Shown: positions 1 through 9,378 of the stretch, piece after piece
How the letters are laid out: every line of letters starts with the position of its first letter
Position numbering within the stretch: the first letter of the stretch is position 1
Program-made: the position numbers and the translations under genes
Assembly: GCA_016719895.1 (NCBI GenBank)
Contig: JADJYG010000019.1
Span: forward strand, 62,001-126,000
Origin: Saprospirales bacterium
GTDB lineage: Bacteria > Bacteroidota > Bacteroidia > Chitinophagales > Saprospiraceae
DNA length: 64,000 bases
Reading direction: 5' to 3'
The notes under the pieces: generated by a model
The model's input: only the letters and a program-made list of their open reading frames with translations
What the model was told of the DNA's origin: nothing
Database searches by the model: none

Positions 1-282
1 TTTTTTCGGCAGGCAATTTGCCTGACAACGCGTCAGGCTCTGGCAACTGGCATTATTTTTTCGCGCAGAAGTTTGGCCGGCTGTCTGCCAAAAAGAAGCC
101 TGGCCAAAAGTTTTTCGAACCGCGCGGTCAACTTTTTTGTTAAAAGAAAATTCCATTCGGGAAGAAAAAATTGAAATTTACGGGCTATAAGGATTAAACT
201 TGTCCCATCATTGAGCGCCGGAGCGAAAAAGCATTTTTTGCTGCGGAGACTACACCACTGATCATCATCATTCTTTACCTGC

Positions 283-2871
283 ATGAATAACAAGTTCTCC
301 CCTGTCGTCAAACAGATCATCCATCAAAGCGGCCAGGAAGCCCGGCGGCTGGGGCACGATTATATCGGCGCGGAACATTTGCTCCTCGGAATCATTGCCG
401 AACGGGATAGTTTGCCGGTTCGGGTACTCGACGCCTTGCTTGTGGATGTGCACGACCTGAAAAAGCGCCTCGAGCGTTCGATCCCGCGGTACAGCGCATA
501 TCCACCGGCAGAAAATTTATTTGTGGGCGAATTTCAGGTGACCACTCAGGTACAACGCGTACTGAAGGTGACGTTTCTGGAGGCTAAACTCCTGAAAAGC
601 GAAGAAATTTTTCCGGAACACCTGATGCTTTCCCTGCTGAAGCACACGGATACCTTCGCGACCAAACTCTTAAACGAATACGACGTGGACTACGAAAATT
701 TCAAGAAAGAACTCGAATATGTGCGTTCCGAACAGGACCTTTCCCATCCGAACCTTTTCTCACAAGCCTCCAACGAGGGCTCCGGAGAATACGATGAAGA
801 CGATGAACGCAACTTCCGGACCAGCCAGAAAGGGCAGCAAAAAAGCCGCACACCCGTTTTGGATAATTTCGGGCGCGATATCACCAAACTCGCCGAAGAA
901 GGCAAACTCGACCCCATCATCGGGCGGGAAACCGAGATCGAGCGGGTCAGCCAGATCCTGAGCCGTCGCAAAAAGAACAACCCCATCCTCATTGGCGAAC
1001 CCGGCGTGGGCAAAACTGCCATTGTCGAAGGGCTAGCCCTTCGGATCATGCAGAAAAAGGTGAGCCGCACCCTCTTCAACAAACGCATCGTTATGCTCGA
1101 CTTGGCCGCACTGGTAGCGGGCACCAAGTATCGCGGCCAGTTTGAAGAGCGCATCAAGGCGATCATGAACGAACTGGAAAAAAGCCGCGATGTCATTCTG
1201 TTTATCGACGAAATACACACCATCGTAGGCGCCGGCGGCGCAACCGGATCGCTCGACGCTTCCAATATTTTTAAACCGGCGCTCGCCCGGGGCGAACTCC
1301 AGTGCATCGGCGCCAGCACGCTCGACGAGTACCGGCAGTACATTGAAAAAGACGGCGCCCTCGACCGCCGTTTCCAAAAGGTGATGGTCGACCCCCCCAG
1401 CCAGGAAGACACCATCCATATTCTCAAGAACATCCAATCGAAATATGAGGAGTTCCACAACGTGGAGTATTCCGAACCCGCCATCACCGCTTGCGTGCGC
1501 CTCAGCGACCGCTATATCACCGACCGTTTTCTGCCCGACAAAGCGATTGACGTGCTCGACGAGGTAGGCGCCCGCGTACACCTGAAAAATATCGTGGTAC
1601 CCAAACATATCGAAGAACTCGAACGGAAAATCGAAGAGCTGAAAGAACAAAAAAACCAGGCGGTAAAAAATCAGCAATACGAAGAGGCCGCCAACCTGCG
1701 CGACCAGGAAAGCAAGCTGATGCGCCAGCTGGAATTTGCCAAAGTGGAATGGGAAGAGGAAAGTAAAACCAAACGTTATCCTGTTGAAGAAGACGATATT
1801 GCCGAAGTGGTAGCTATGATGACGGGTATTCCGGTTAAAAAAGTGGCAACCAGCGAGAGTAAAAAACTCGTCAGCATGGCAGCCGACCTGCGCAAAATGG
1901 TTATCGGACAAGAGGAAGCCATCACCAAGATCGCCAAAGCCATTCAACGCAACCGCGTCGGCCTTAAAGATCCGAAAAAACCAATCGGCTCCTTTATATT
2001 CCTGGGCCCCACCGGTGTCGGCAAAACTGAACTGGCCAAAGCACTGGCCCGCTATTTGTTTGACAGTGAAGATTCCCTGGTGCGTGTCGACATGTCGGAA
2101 TACATGGAAAAATTCTCCGTCAGCCGCCTCATCGGCGCCCCTCCCGGATACGTCGGCTATGAAGAAGGCGGCCAACTGACGGAAAAAGTGCGGCGCAAAC
2201 CCTATTCCGTCGTATTGCTTGACGAAATTGAAAAGGCCCACCCCGATGTGTACAATATCCTGCTGCAAGTACTCGACGATGGTCAGCTCACCGATGGCCT
2301 CGGCCGGAAAGTGGATTTCAAAAATACGCTGATCATTATGACCTCCAATATTGGCGTACGGCAGTTGAAAGACTTTGGCCAGGGGGTTGGTTTTGCCACT
2401 AAAGCCCGCCAGGAAGCTGCGGAGGAGCACACCAAAACGGTGATCCAAAATGCCTTGAAACGCACTTTTTCGCCCGAATTCCTGAACCGGATCGATGACG
2501 TGATGGTCTTCAATGCGCTTGGCCGCGAAGAAATATTTAAAATCATCGACAATGCCCTGGCCGGCCTCATGCTCCGGCTGAAAACCATGAATTTCAATTT
2601 GGCGCTTTCCGATGAAGCCAAAGAATTTGTGGCGGAAAAAGGCTATGATCCACAATTCGGCGCCCGCCCGCTGCACCGGGCAATCCAGAAATACATCGAG
2701 GACCCGCTTGCCGAGTTTATCCTGAGTGAAAACCCCGCAGAAGGCGCATCCCTGGTCGCCACGCTGAATGCGGAAAAAGATGGCCTGAACATCGCCTTCC
2801 CGGAAAAGAAAAAGACGAAAGAAAAGGAAAACAAGGAGGAGAGCAAGGAAAGCGATACGCTCAGCGCCTGA
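283..2871 (+). CDS. clpC: ClpC, AAA+ unfoldase subunit of the Clp protease
   Basis: This is an 862-residue HSP100 unfoldase that feeds substrates to the ClpP peptidase in the cytoplasm. The N-terminal double Clp_N domain spans about residues 1-145. The first AAA+ module has Walker A GEPGVGKTA near residue 238 and Walker B VILFIDEIHT. A UVR-type helical segment lies around 443-480, which is the ClpC rather than ClpB signature. The second AAA+ module has Walker A GPTGVGKTE near residue 575, followed by the C-terminal D2-small domain. The tail is a charged Lys/Glu-rich stretch. The ATG start gives the expected MNNKFSPVVKQII N-terminus. The gene stands alone and converges on a minus-strand esterase across a long palindrome. 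No ClpP gene is in the window. Confidence 0.96.
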   Translation: MNNKFSPVVKQIIHQSGQEARRLGHDYIGAEHLLLGIIAERDSLPVRVLDALLVDVHDLKKRLERSIPRYSAYPPAENLFVGEFQVTTQVQRVLKVTFLEAKLLKSEEIFPEHLMLSLLKHTDTFATKLLNEYDVDYENFKKELEYVRSEQDLSHPNLFSQASNEGSGEYDEDDERNFRTSQKGQQKSRTPVLDNFGRDITKLAEEGKLDPIIGRETEIERVSQILSRRKKNNPILIGEPGVGKTAIVEGLALRIMQKKVSRTLFNKRIVMLDLAALVAGTKYRGQFEERIKAIMNELEKSRDVILFIDEIHTIVGAGGATGSLDASNIFKPALARGELQCIGASTLDEYRQYIEKDGALDRRFQKVMVDPPSQEDTIHILKNIQSKYEEFHNVEYSEPAITACVRLSDRYITDRFLPDKAIDVLDEVGARVHLKNIVVPKHIEELERKIEELKEQKNQAVKNQQYEEAANLRDQESKLMRQLEFAKVEWEEESKTKRYPVEEDDIAEVVAMMTGIPVKKVATSESKKLVSMAADLRKMVIGQEEAITKIAKAIQRNRVGLKDPKKPIGSFIFLGPTGVGKTELAKALARYLFDSEDSLVRVDMSEYMEKFSVSRLIGAPPGYVGYEEGGQLTEKVRRKPYSVVLLDEIEKAHPDVYNILLQVLDDGQLTDGLGRKVDFKNTLIIMTSNIGVRQLKDFGQGVGFATKARQEAAEEHTKTVIQNALKRTFSPEFLNRIDDVMVFNALGREEIFKIIDNALAGLMLRLKTMNFNLALSDEAKEFVAEKGYDPQFGARPLHRAIQKYIEDPLAEFILSENPAEGASLVATLNAEKDGLNIAFPEKKKTKEKENKEESKESDTLSA

Positions 2872-2910
2872 GAGTTTCTATCGTTTGGCGGTTTTCTTCC
2901 CGGCTGCCGG

Positions 2911-2975
2911 TTTTTACCAGTAAAGCCGTTAAAAACACTAAAATTTAGTGTTTTTAACGGCTTTACTGGTAAAAA
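2911..2975. terminator. 65-bp perfect palindrome between convergent genes, probable bidirectional terminator
   Basis: Two 32-nt arms are exact reverse complements around a single central base. The palindrome lies between the ends of clpC and the convergent esterase. The inner part (AAAAACACTAAA, then TTTAGTGTTTTT) gives an A-tract/stem/T-tract on both strands, as in a bidirectional terminator. The inner stem is AT-rich, and the outer arms end in A rather than T on each transcript, so this is not a textbook intrinsic terminator. Confidence 0.6.
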
Positions 2976-2991
2976 AGCCACACCCGTACGT

Positions 2992-4269
2992 TCACATCCG
3001 CACCAATTTTCGCACCCCCGGTTCCCCCGCCTCGCCCGGCCTGGCTCCCGCTATGCGCAGGGCATACAGCCCCGGCGCCAGCCCGGCGACCGACACGTGC
3101 TGCTCACCCGGATGGATGCCGTTTACGCGCATAACTTCGCGGCCGCCGATATCGTAAAATACAGCCGCGGCAGGCTCCGGCGCTCCGGCGGCCAGCCGGA
3201 TAGTACACACATCATCGCGCAGGGGATTGGGATAAACGGCCCATTCGGCCGGCTCCTGTAAAGGGTTTTCCACCACGCCGGTAACGATTTCCGGCAACGT
3301 ATCCACGTAACAACTCAGAAACTCGAGCAGGGCGGTCGTGCGCATCCAGTAGTTTTCCACCTGCGCGGCGTATTGCGGCACTTCATACAGGTTGGTATGG
3401 CCGGCCCCTGGTATTTTTTTCAGGTAACTCCAGGTACCAACGGACTGCGCTTGCGCATGCAGCAAGCCGCTGCCTTCCAGGTAGGCCAGGTTGGCCGCAA
3501 GGCCGGAATAAAACTTGACGGTTTCATCGGCAGTGCCGTGGATGCTGCTCACCGGCAAGTCGCCGTCGTTGATCCATTCGCGGCGATACAGCCCGCCCGA
3601 GAGGTTGATGACCGCTTCAACGGCGGAAGAATAGGACTGGTTAGCGGCGCTGCCGCTATTACCGTTCAGGCCGCCATTGGCCGTCAGGATATTTTGAAGA
3701 AAGGCCGGCAAATTATCATCCGCATCGAGGTAAGCGGCATGGAGCGCCGCTACGGCCCCGGCGGAGTATCCGCCAACGAAAACGTGGTTGGGGTCGGCGC
3801 GAAACAGGTTTTGCGTGGCGGCATCTTGCCGGAAATACCGCACGGCAGCTTTCATGTCGCCGACGGCTTTTACGGCGGCATCCATTATATCCACCGAATC
3901 GGGAAAACCCAGGATAAAAACCGGATACAAACGATACTGGATAGAAGCCGCAACATAGCCGCGCTGAGCCAGCAGTTGGCACCAGCGCGCCATATCTGCT
4001 TTATCGCCGAAGATAAAACTGCCGCCATGTTCCAGAACGACCACCGGGCGTTTGCCGAGCGTATCCCCTTGCGGCTCATACACATCCATGGAAAGCGTGA
4101 GGGCCTGGCCGGTATGGCTCGTGGCGATAGCATACGGTACAGTCGTTTTCTTTACGGTGGAGAAAATCTGCTGTTTGTACCGGAATCCGTCGCAGCCGGG
4201 GTTTTGAGCAACGGCGGCCAGGTGGGCGCACAAAGCGAAGCCAGGTAAAATGTAGCGAATGATCTGCAT
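2992..4269 (-). CDS. Secreted alpha/beta-hydrolase (esterase/lipase) with T9SS type A sorting domain
   Basis: The 425-residue protein has an N-terminal signal peptide (about residues 1-21, ending AAVAQ). The alpha/beta-hydrolase fold carries an oxyanion-hole LEHGG motif, a nucleophile elbow GGYSAG, a candidate acid in SIHGTADE and a late histidine in IPGAGHTN. The last roughly 80 residues (starting WAVYPNPL and ending VRKLVRM) form a type A T9SS C-terminal sorting domain. The product is therefore expected to cross the outer membrane and be released or anchored outside. The substrate cannot be told from sequence. A TAnnTTTG promoter element lies just upstream of the start codon. Confidence 0.88.
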   Translation of the reverse strand: MQIIRYILPGFALCAHLAAVAQNPGCDGFRYKQQIFSTVKKTTVPYAIATSHTGQALTLSMDVYEPQGDTLGKRPVVVLEHGGSFIFGDKADMARWCQLLAQRGYVAASIQYRLYPVFILGFPDSVDIMDAAVKAVGDMKAAVRYFRQDAATQNLFRADPNHVFVGGYSAGAVAALHAAYLDADDNLPAFLQNILTANGGLNGNSGSAANQSYSSAVEAVINLSGGLYRREWINDGDLPVSSIHGTADETVKFYSGLAANLAYLEGSGLLHAQAQSVGTWSYLKKIPGAGHTNLYEVPQYAAQVENYWMRTTALLEFLSCYVDTLPEIVTGVVENPLQEPAEWAVYPNPLRDDVCTIRLAAGAPEPAAAVFYDIGGREVMRVNGIHPGEQHVSVAGLAPGLYALRIAGARPGEAGEPGVRKLVRM

Positions 4270-4288
4270 AAATTGGGTTGCTTTTGTG

Positions 4289-4296
4289 CAAATATA
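4289..4296 (-). promoter_or_regulatory. Bacteroidota -7 element (TATATTTG) for the esterase gene
   Basis: The minus strand reads TATATTTG, a perfect match to the TAnnTTTG -7 consensus of Bacteroidota. It lies 20 nt upstream of the esterase start and directly downstream of the terminator of the preceding gene. No clear TTTG -33 box is visible at the expected spacing. Confidence 0.45.
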
Positions 4297-4318
4297 AAAA
4301 AGGCCAGCCTTTCAGCGT

Positions 4319-4357
4319 AAAAAAAACGGGCGGTCCTCCTGTGAAGAGAACCGCCCG
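4319..4357 (-). terminator. Intrinsic terminator after the DUF2911 gene
   Basis: On the minus strand an 8-bp GC stem (CGGGCGGT/ACCGCCCG) with a 15-nt loop is followed immediately by a run of eight T. It sits about 35 nt after the DUF2911 stop codon and separates that gene from the esterase promoter. Confidence 0.8.
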
Positions 4358-4392
4358 CATGCGCCGGCGTCCTTACCACCCGCAACCGGCTT

Positions 4393-5250
4393 TTATATCT
4401 TCTTTTTCCACTCGGCGATGGAGCTGTCATTCATACGCGGGTAGTCGGTGTTGCCATCGGCTTTGGCGAGTTCTGTGCTGCGGTTAGCCGTTGTGATGGC
4501 GTCTTTATACATACCCAAAGTAGCCTGGATATTGGCTTTCAGACGCAGTATCCAGAATTTTTCACCCCCCATTTCGAGGCTTTTGTTCACCCATTCGAGG
4601 GCTTGCTGCATGTCTTTGCCTTCTTCGAAATAATAGCGGGCGGCAGCGTAGTAGTCGCCGGCTTTGGGGCCGGCCATCGTCGCTTTAATGTCGGTCATTA
4701 CCTTGGTATCAGTGTCCACCAGGATGGGGATAGACACCCGGGTGTTTTCCCACATGATCTCCAAATCGGCGCCATTGTTGCGCAGGCCGGCGATGTGCAT
4801 CGTCAGGGTTTCGATCTTGTCGGTCGTGGTCATAACCGGCGCCTTGAAACGAGCCGCCACATCGTCTTCTTTAAAATCTTTCGGCTCGGGCGTGCCCCAA
4901 AAGGTGGTGTTTTTATAAAAAATAATCGTCCACTCTTTGTCGCCCGGAATAGTATAAAGGGCGTAAGTTCCTTTATCCAGGGAAATATTGTTCACCTGGA
5001 CATTTTCGCTGAACGTAACTTTTGTGGAGGCGTTAGCGCCGGTGCGCCACATTTCGCCAAAGGGTACCAGGCCACCGAAAATTTTGCGGCCCTTCATACT
5101 TGGGCGGGAATACTCGACCTCCACTTTGATCAGGCCGACTTCCTGGCGAATATAGCCAACTGGACTGGGTGCAGGCGTTTTGATTTGGGCGGAACCAGCG
5201 GTAATGGCAGCCAAAAGGATAAGGGTAGTGAAATAGTACGATTTCATCAT
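4393..5250 (-). CDS. DUF2911 domain protein, exported
   Basis: The start is taken at the MMKSYY methionine pair rather than 10 codons upstream, because that gives a clean signal peptide ending GSAQ. The DUF2911 domain occupies about residues 35-180 and has the typical PSMKGRKIFGGLVPFGEMWRTG block and a W-T-I-I-F strand. About 90 residues of helical, TPR-like sequence follow (YYAAARYYFEEGKDMQQALEW and a second helix pair). The family is common in Bacteroidota and predicted periplasmic, but its function is unknown. Neighbours give no functional hint. A promoter-like TACCTTTG and a strong terminator suggest a single-gene transcript. Confidence 0.85.
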   Translation of the reverse strand: MMKSYYFTTLILLAAITAGSAQIKTPAPSPVGYIRQEVGLIKVEVEYSRPSMKGRKIFGGLVPFGEMWRTGANASTKVTFSENVQVNNISLDKGTYALYTIPGDKEWTIIFYKNTTFWGTPEPKDFKEDDVAARFKAPVMTTTDKIETLTMHIAGLRNNGADLEIMWENTRVSIPILVDTDTKVMTDIKATMAGPKAGDYYAAARYYFEEGKDMQQALEWVNKSLEMGGEKFWILRLKANIQATLGMYKDAITTANRSTELAKADGNTDYPRMNDSSIAEWKKKI

Positions 5251-5300
5251 GGTATAAAAATAGTTTTTGCGATTAAACAACCGCTTAAGAAAATGGTTGG

Positions 5301-5308
5301 CAAAGGTA
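5301..5308 (-). promoter_or_regulatory. -7 promoter element (TACCTTTG) for the DUF2911 gene
   Basis: The minus strand reads TACCTTTG, matching TAnnTTTG, about 50 nt upstream of the chosen start. The -33 box is not obvious. Confidence 0.4.
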
Positions 5309-5418
5309 AAAATCCGCGTCCGTGGATTTCCGTTCCGGCCGCTATTTTATATGCTTTTTCGTACAAAATGGTCAAACCCGGCGGGAAGCAGTATATTTAT
5401 CCATACAAAATCACCAGT

Positions 5419-5883
5419 ATGTTGGTCTACTCCTGTCTTCCATTTGCGCAGCTGACCGTTGCCGAACTATACGAAATCATGGCTTTGCGCCAGGAAGTTT
5501 TCATCGTGGAGCAAAACTGTCCCTATCTCGATGCCGACGGTAAAGATCTTTTTGCCTGGCACGTATGCGGCCGCGACGAAGGCGGCAAACTGCTGGCATA
5601 CACCCGGTTGTTGCCCGCAGGTATATCGTATGCGCATTATCCTTCTATCGGGCGGGTGGTCAGTTCGCCGGCAAGGAGAGGCGCCGGAGCCGGGAAAGAA
5701 CTCCTGCAACGCAGTATTGACCTGTGCCGGCACCTGTTTGGCCCGGCGCCGATTAAAATAGGCGCGCAAACGTACCTGCTGCGCTTTTATGAAGGATTCG
5801 GGTTTCGCTCCACCGGTGAAGAATACCTGGAGGATGGTATCCCACATACCAAGATGGTGTTGGAGTTGGCGGGCAAAAATTAA
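5419..5883 (+). CDS. elaA: ElaA-family GNAT N-acetyltransferase
   Basis: The protein has 154 residues from the MLVYSC start. An upstream ATG at 5368 is possible but adds unconserved sequence. It closely follows E. coli ElaA: LRQEVFIVEQNCPYLDADGKD near the N-terminus, the IGRVVSSPARRGAGAGKELL acetyl-CoA loop (R/Q-x-x-G-x-G/A type), and IGAQTYLLRFYEGFGF followed by EDGIPHTKM at the end. ElaA-type enzymes are cytoplasmic acyltransferases with poorly defined substrates. The stop lies 14 bp from the convergent transporter stop. Confidence 0.9.
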   Translation: MLVYSCLPFAQLTVAELYEIMALRQEVFIVEQNCPYLDADGKDLFAWHVCGRDEGGKLLAYTRLLPAGISYAHYPSIGRVVSSPARRGAGAGKELLQRSIDLCRHLFGPAPIKIGAQTYLLRFYEGFGFRSTGEEYLEDGIPHTKMVLELAGKN

Positions 5884-5897
5884 GCGGCGACCAGTTA

Positions 5898-7280
5898 TCA
5901 CAGTGTTTTTACGCCGCGGAACACCTGCCACCCGGCCAGGCAAAAGACGATGGCGGCGACCGCCGTGGCTTGTACGCCGGCCGGATTTTCGGTACTTTTC
6001 CCGAGCAGCAATAAAGAGGGAAACAACAAATTAGCCAGCGAAATCCCCACTTTCATGACAAAGGCGCGCACCCCGTAGAACATGCCGGCGAGTTGGCGCC
6101 CGCTTGTCTGTTCTTCCTGCTCCACGGCATCGCCGATGAGGGCATTGGGGATTATACCAAACACTGCCAGCGGGAAGGCGGCTGCCAGCGCCAATCCATA
6201 CAGCAACCACAACCGCGGAACGGGGATGATCCGGATGGCGCTCACCGTGCAAAAAACAACGGCAAACAGCAAAAAGGCCGTCAGGATCAGCCGGTGCTTG
6301 CCGATTTTGGCGGCCAGCAGATTCACGGGTGCATAAAAAAAGAAGCTCGCCACAAAACTGACGAGGGAAAAAACGAAGGCATAACTTTTATCCAACTCCA
6401 GCAACAAGGTCGTATAGAAACCGATTCCCAGCTGGATAAACGTCAGCGCCAACCAGTAAAGCAGGTCGGAAACCAGAAATTGCCGGAAATTTTGGTTGCC
6501 CAGCACGGCTACCAGGGCATGCCGAAGCCCATGGTCCGAAACACGTTGCCGGGCATACCGTTTTTCGTTCAGAAAAATCGCCGGCAAGAGCAGGAATAGC
6601 AAAGCCACCCCATGAACCAGGAGCAGCGCCGTCTGGAAGGCTGCCACCGGCGTCATTCCGGCCGATTCAAAGTAGCTCTGCAAGGCATACGCGCTGTTGC
6701 CCACGACAAATCCAAGGGCCCAGGTCACAGAGAGCAGCGTGCTGATCAGCATCCGGTCGGCCGCAGTATGTCCCAGCTCGGCGATCAGGGCTGTGTATGG
6801 GATTACATAAAACGCGAAGAAAAAATAATACACCGCCAGGCACAATGCCAGCCACATATAGTTGGCTGCACTCTCCCCGGCACCGGCCGGCAGGAATACG
6901 AGGAAGCTGCTCAGGGCGAAGGGCAATGCGCCAAAGGCAAGAAACCAGCGACGCTTGCCCATCCGGGCGTTCGAACGGTCGCTCCAATTGGCCACTATGG
7001 GGTCGATGAAGGCGTCAAAAGCCCTGCCGGCTGCGCTGAGGATTCCGATAAGGGTCAGCACACCCAATACCGCCCCCTGGTGAATAAAGGTCGGAAAAAC
7101 CGGTTGCCCGGTTTCTGGCGGCATGTAAAAATAGATCAGCAGATTGGCCACGCTGAAGGAAGCCAGCGACCAGCCCAATTGGCCGAGGGCATACAAGACC
7201 AACACCCGCAATGGAGGGCGGATCACCGCCAGCGGTTGCGCAGGCGGGCTTTCGGGGGAGATGGGTTTTCGTTTTGCCAT
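5898..7280 (-). CDS. MFS_2 (GPH family) sugar:cation symporter-like transporter
   Basis: This 460-residue, roughly 12-helix membrane protein belongs to the glycoside-pentoside-hexuronide:cation symporter group. The diagnostic segment is AFDAFIDPIVANWSDRSNARMGKRRWFLAFG between helices 2 and 3, with a GVRAFVMKVG segment in the second half. The likely role is cation-coupled uptake of a glycoside or other organic solute through the inner membrane. It lies downstream of mrdA on the same strand. A GC-rich hairpin (CCGGCGC/GCGCCGG at 7320-7338) in the 106-bp gap may end or weaken the mre transcript. Confidence 0.85.
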   Translation of the reverse strand: MAKRKPISPESPPAQPLAVIRPPLRVLVLYALGQLGWSLASFSVANLLIYFYMPPETGQPVFPTFIHQGAVLGVLTLIGILSAAGRAFDAFIDPIVANWSDRSNARMGKRRWFLAFGALPFALSSFLVFLPAGAGESAANYMWLALCLAVYYFFFAFYVIPYTALIAELGHTAADRMLISTLLSVTWALGFVVGNSAYALQSYFESAGMTPVAAFQTALLLVHGVALLFLLLPAIFLNEKRYARQRVSDHGLRHALVAVLGNQNFRQFLVSDLLYWLALTFIQLGIGFYTTLLLELDKSYAFVFSLVSFVASFFFYAPVNLLAAKIGKHRLILTAFLLFAVVFCTVSAIRIIPVPRLWLLYGLALAAAFPLAVFGIIPNALIGDAVEQEEQTSGRQLAGMFYGVRAFVMKVGISLANLLFPSLLLLGKSTENPAGVQATAVAAIVFCLAGWQVFRGVKTL

Positions 7281-7386
7281 TGGGCGAAGGTGTGTTTACA
7301 CAAGTGAACAAGCGGAATGCCGGCGCCCAAAGCGCCGGTTAAACGCGCAAGGACGCGCCTTGAAAATATATCCCGCAACATCTTGC

Positions 7387-9375
7387 TTAGCGCCGGCGCC
7401 GCTCTGTACTGGTGGTGGGAATTCCGGGTGATTTGCGCTGCGGTTCATCGGTAGGCACATCCGGCGAGGGCAGGGCCGGCGCCGGGTGTGCCTTTTCCAC
7501 ACGCGCCGCCGCCCTACGGATATTCTCCAGGTATTTATCCGTCAGATTGGCCTTCAGCATCCGCTCTTCCAGGTAGAGCCGGCCAGAAGCAATGGTATCG
7601 TTGATAAACTTTTCGATCATGAGGCTGGCGATCGGCGCGGCGAAAGAAGCGCCCCAGGTGGCATTTTCCACGTAAACGGCGATGGCAATGGTGGGACTGT
7701 CTTTGGGGGCAAAGGCAAAAAACACGGAGTGGTCGTCGCCATGCGGGTTTTGGCTGGTGCCCGTTTTACCACACACCTGAATATCAGGAATAGCGCAGGA
7801 ATGCGCGGTACCGCGGTTGACGCATTGGGCCATACCTTCCACCACCATATCAAAGTATTTCCGGTCGATATTTACTTTTTGCGCATGGAGAAAGGGTTTC
7901 GGGATATCGCTGCCAGTTTTGAAGTGTTTGGCCAAATGCGGCGGAAACCAATGGCCGCGGTTAGCGAGACAAGCTGCCAGGTTGGCCATTTGAAGGGTAG
8001 TCAGCTGCAACTCGCCCTGGCCGATCGCCAACGACATGATCGTCGGAGAGCGCCAGCCGCCCAGGTGGCGGGGGTAAATTTGGTCGTAATACTTGGAATC
8101 GGGAATATTCCCGGCGCTTTCGTTCGGGTAATCGATACCCAACTGGCGGCCAAGACCGAACTCATGGCAGTATTTGACGAACAAATCCAGGCCTTTATGG
8201 GGATTGGTATAGCCGAATTTTTCCACGACGTCCCGAAATTCGCCGAAATAGTAGGTGTTGCAGGAATAGGCCAGCGCATCCACCACATTGCTGACATGGG
8301 AATGGTGGTGGCATTTATACAAGCGGCCGGCATAAAAATAACCGCCATTGCACCCCTGTCCGCTATTGGGAAGGAGCGTGCCTTCCTGGAGGCCGACCAG
8401 CGTGACGACGGTTTTAAAAATAGAACCCGGCGGGTATTTGGCCATGACGGTCCGGTCGAAAAAAGGTTTCAGCGGGTCCGTGAGTAACCTGCTGAACACG
8501 GGCCCGCGGTCTTTGGTCATGGTCAGGTCATTCGGGTCGTAGGTAGGTGCGCTGACCATGGCCAGAATTTCCCCGGTGGCAGGCTCGATGGCCACCACGC
8601 TGCCGGTTTTATTCTGCATCAGTTGCTCGGCATAGGTCTGCAGGCGGATATCAATTGACGAAACGAGGTCGTCGCCACTGATGGGCATAGTATCCGCAGC
8701 GCCGTTTTCATATCCGCCTACAATCCGGCCCAGGTTATCCTTCAATAAAAAAGTATACCCTTTTTTGCCGCGCAAGCGTTCTTCGTATTTCGACTCCAGG
8801 CCGCCGGCGCCGATATAGTCGCCCGAAGCGTAAGCCCCTTTGCCGCTTTCAATATCCCGGGGGTCCACCTCGTTGATATACCCCAATACATGCGCCCCGA
8901 CGCTGAACGGATACCCGCGAATGTTGCGTACTTGTACAAAAAAGCCGGGAAACTCGTAGAGGCACTCCTGCAAGCGGGCGTAGGTGACCGTAGAGAGTTT
9001 TTTCATGAACACAAAGGGCACGGACCGGGAGAACTTTCCACTTTTCCAGTCTTTGGTCAAAAACTCCTTGAATTGACCTTTTGAAATGCCCAGCAAGCGG
9101 CAAAACTTGGTAGTATCCATGCTGCGATCAATCTGGTTGCAGGTAACCATCAGATCGTACATTGCATTGTTATTGACAATGAGTTGGCCGTTCCGGTCAT
9201 AAACCAGCCCACGCGGCGGATAGGAGGTCAATTTTTCAATGGTGGTGGCGTCCGCGCGCCGCCGGAAAGAATCGTCGAACAACTGTAACTGCGCCGCTTT
9301 GACCACCAGGACAAGGGCGCAACACAGGATCACGATCTGAATCGTGCGTTGCCGTTCGCGATAAATATCGGCCAT
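7387..9375 (-). CDS. mrdA: Penicillin-binding protein 2, elongasome transpeptidase
   Basis: The 662-residue class B PBP has an N-terminal transmembrane anchor (about residues 10-28), a PBP dimerisation/pedestal region, and a transpeptidase domain. All three catalytic motifs are visible: S-I-F-K with the serine at residue 318, S-C-N at residue 371, and KTGTSQ at about 537. It cross-links peptidoglycan during lateral growth, working with MreBCD. The last roughly 50 residues are a basic, proline-rich tail. The gene starts 3 bp after mreD ends, so it belongs to the mre operon. A rodA gene does not follow it here, although it often does in relatives. Confidence 0.95.
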   Translation of the reverse strand: MADIYRERQRTIQIVILCCALVLVVKAAQLQLFDDSFRRRADATTIEKLTSYPPRGLVYDRNGQLIVNNNAMYDLMVTCNQIDRSMDTTKFCRLLGISKGQFKEFLTKDWKSGKFSRSVPFVFMKKLSTVTYARLQECLYEFPGFFVQVRNIRGYPFSVGAHVLGYINEVDPRDIESGKGAYASGDYIGAGGLESKYEERLRGKKGYTFLLKDNLGRIVGGYENGAADTMPISGDDLVSSIDIRLQTYAEQLMQNKTGSVVAIEPATGEILAMVSAPTYDPNDLTMTKDRGPVFSRLLTDPLKPFFDRTVMAKYPPGSIFKTVVTLVGLQEGTLLPNSGQGCNGGYFYAGRLYKCHHHSHVSNVVDALAYSCNTYYFGEFRDVVEKFGYTNPHKGLDLFVKYCHEFGLGRQLGIDYPNESAGNIPDSKYYDQIYPRHLGGWRSPTIMSLAIGQGELQLTTLQMANLAACLANRGHWFPPHLAKHFKTGSDIPKPFLHAQKVNIDRKYFDMVVEGMAQCVNRGTAHSCAIPDIQVCGKTGTSQNPHGDDHSVFFAFAPKDSPTIAIAVYVENATWGASFAAPIASLMIEKFINDTIASGRLYLEERMLKANLTDKYLENIRRAAARVEKAHPAPALPSPDVPTDEPQRKSPGIPTTSTERRRR

Positions 9376-9378
9376 GAA

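Noticed and set aside
33..320. 95-codon minus-strand frame at the window start
   Set aside because: It overlaps the clpC start antisense and has no protein-like features. The first 282 bases hold only a short AGGCAATTTGCCT palindrome.
1033..2676. 547-codon minus-strand open frame
   Set aside because: Antisense to clpC, which is a complete and strongly conserved gene.
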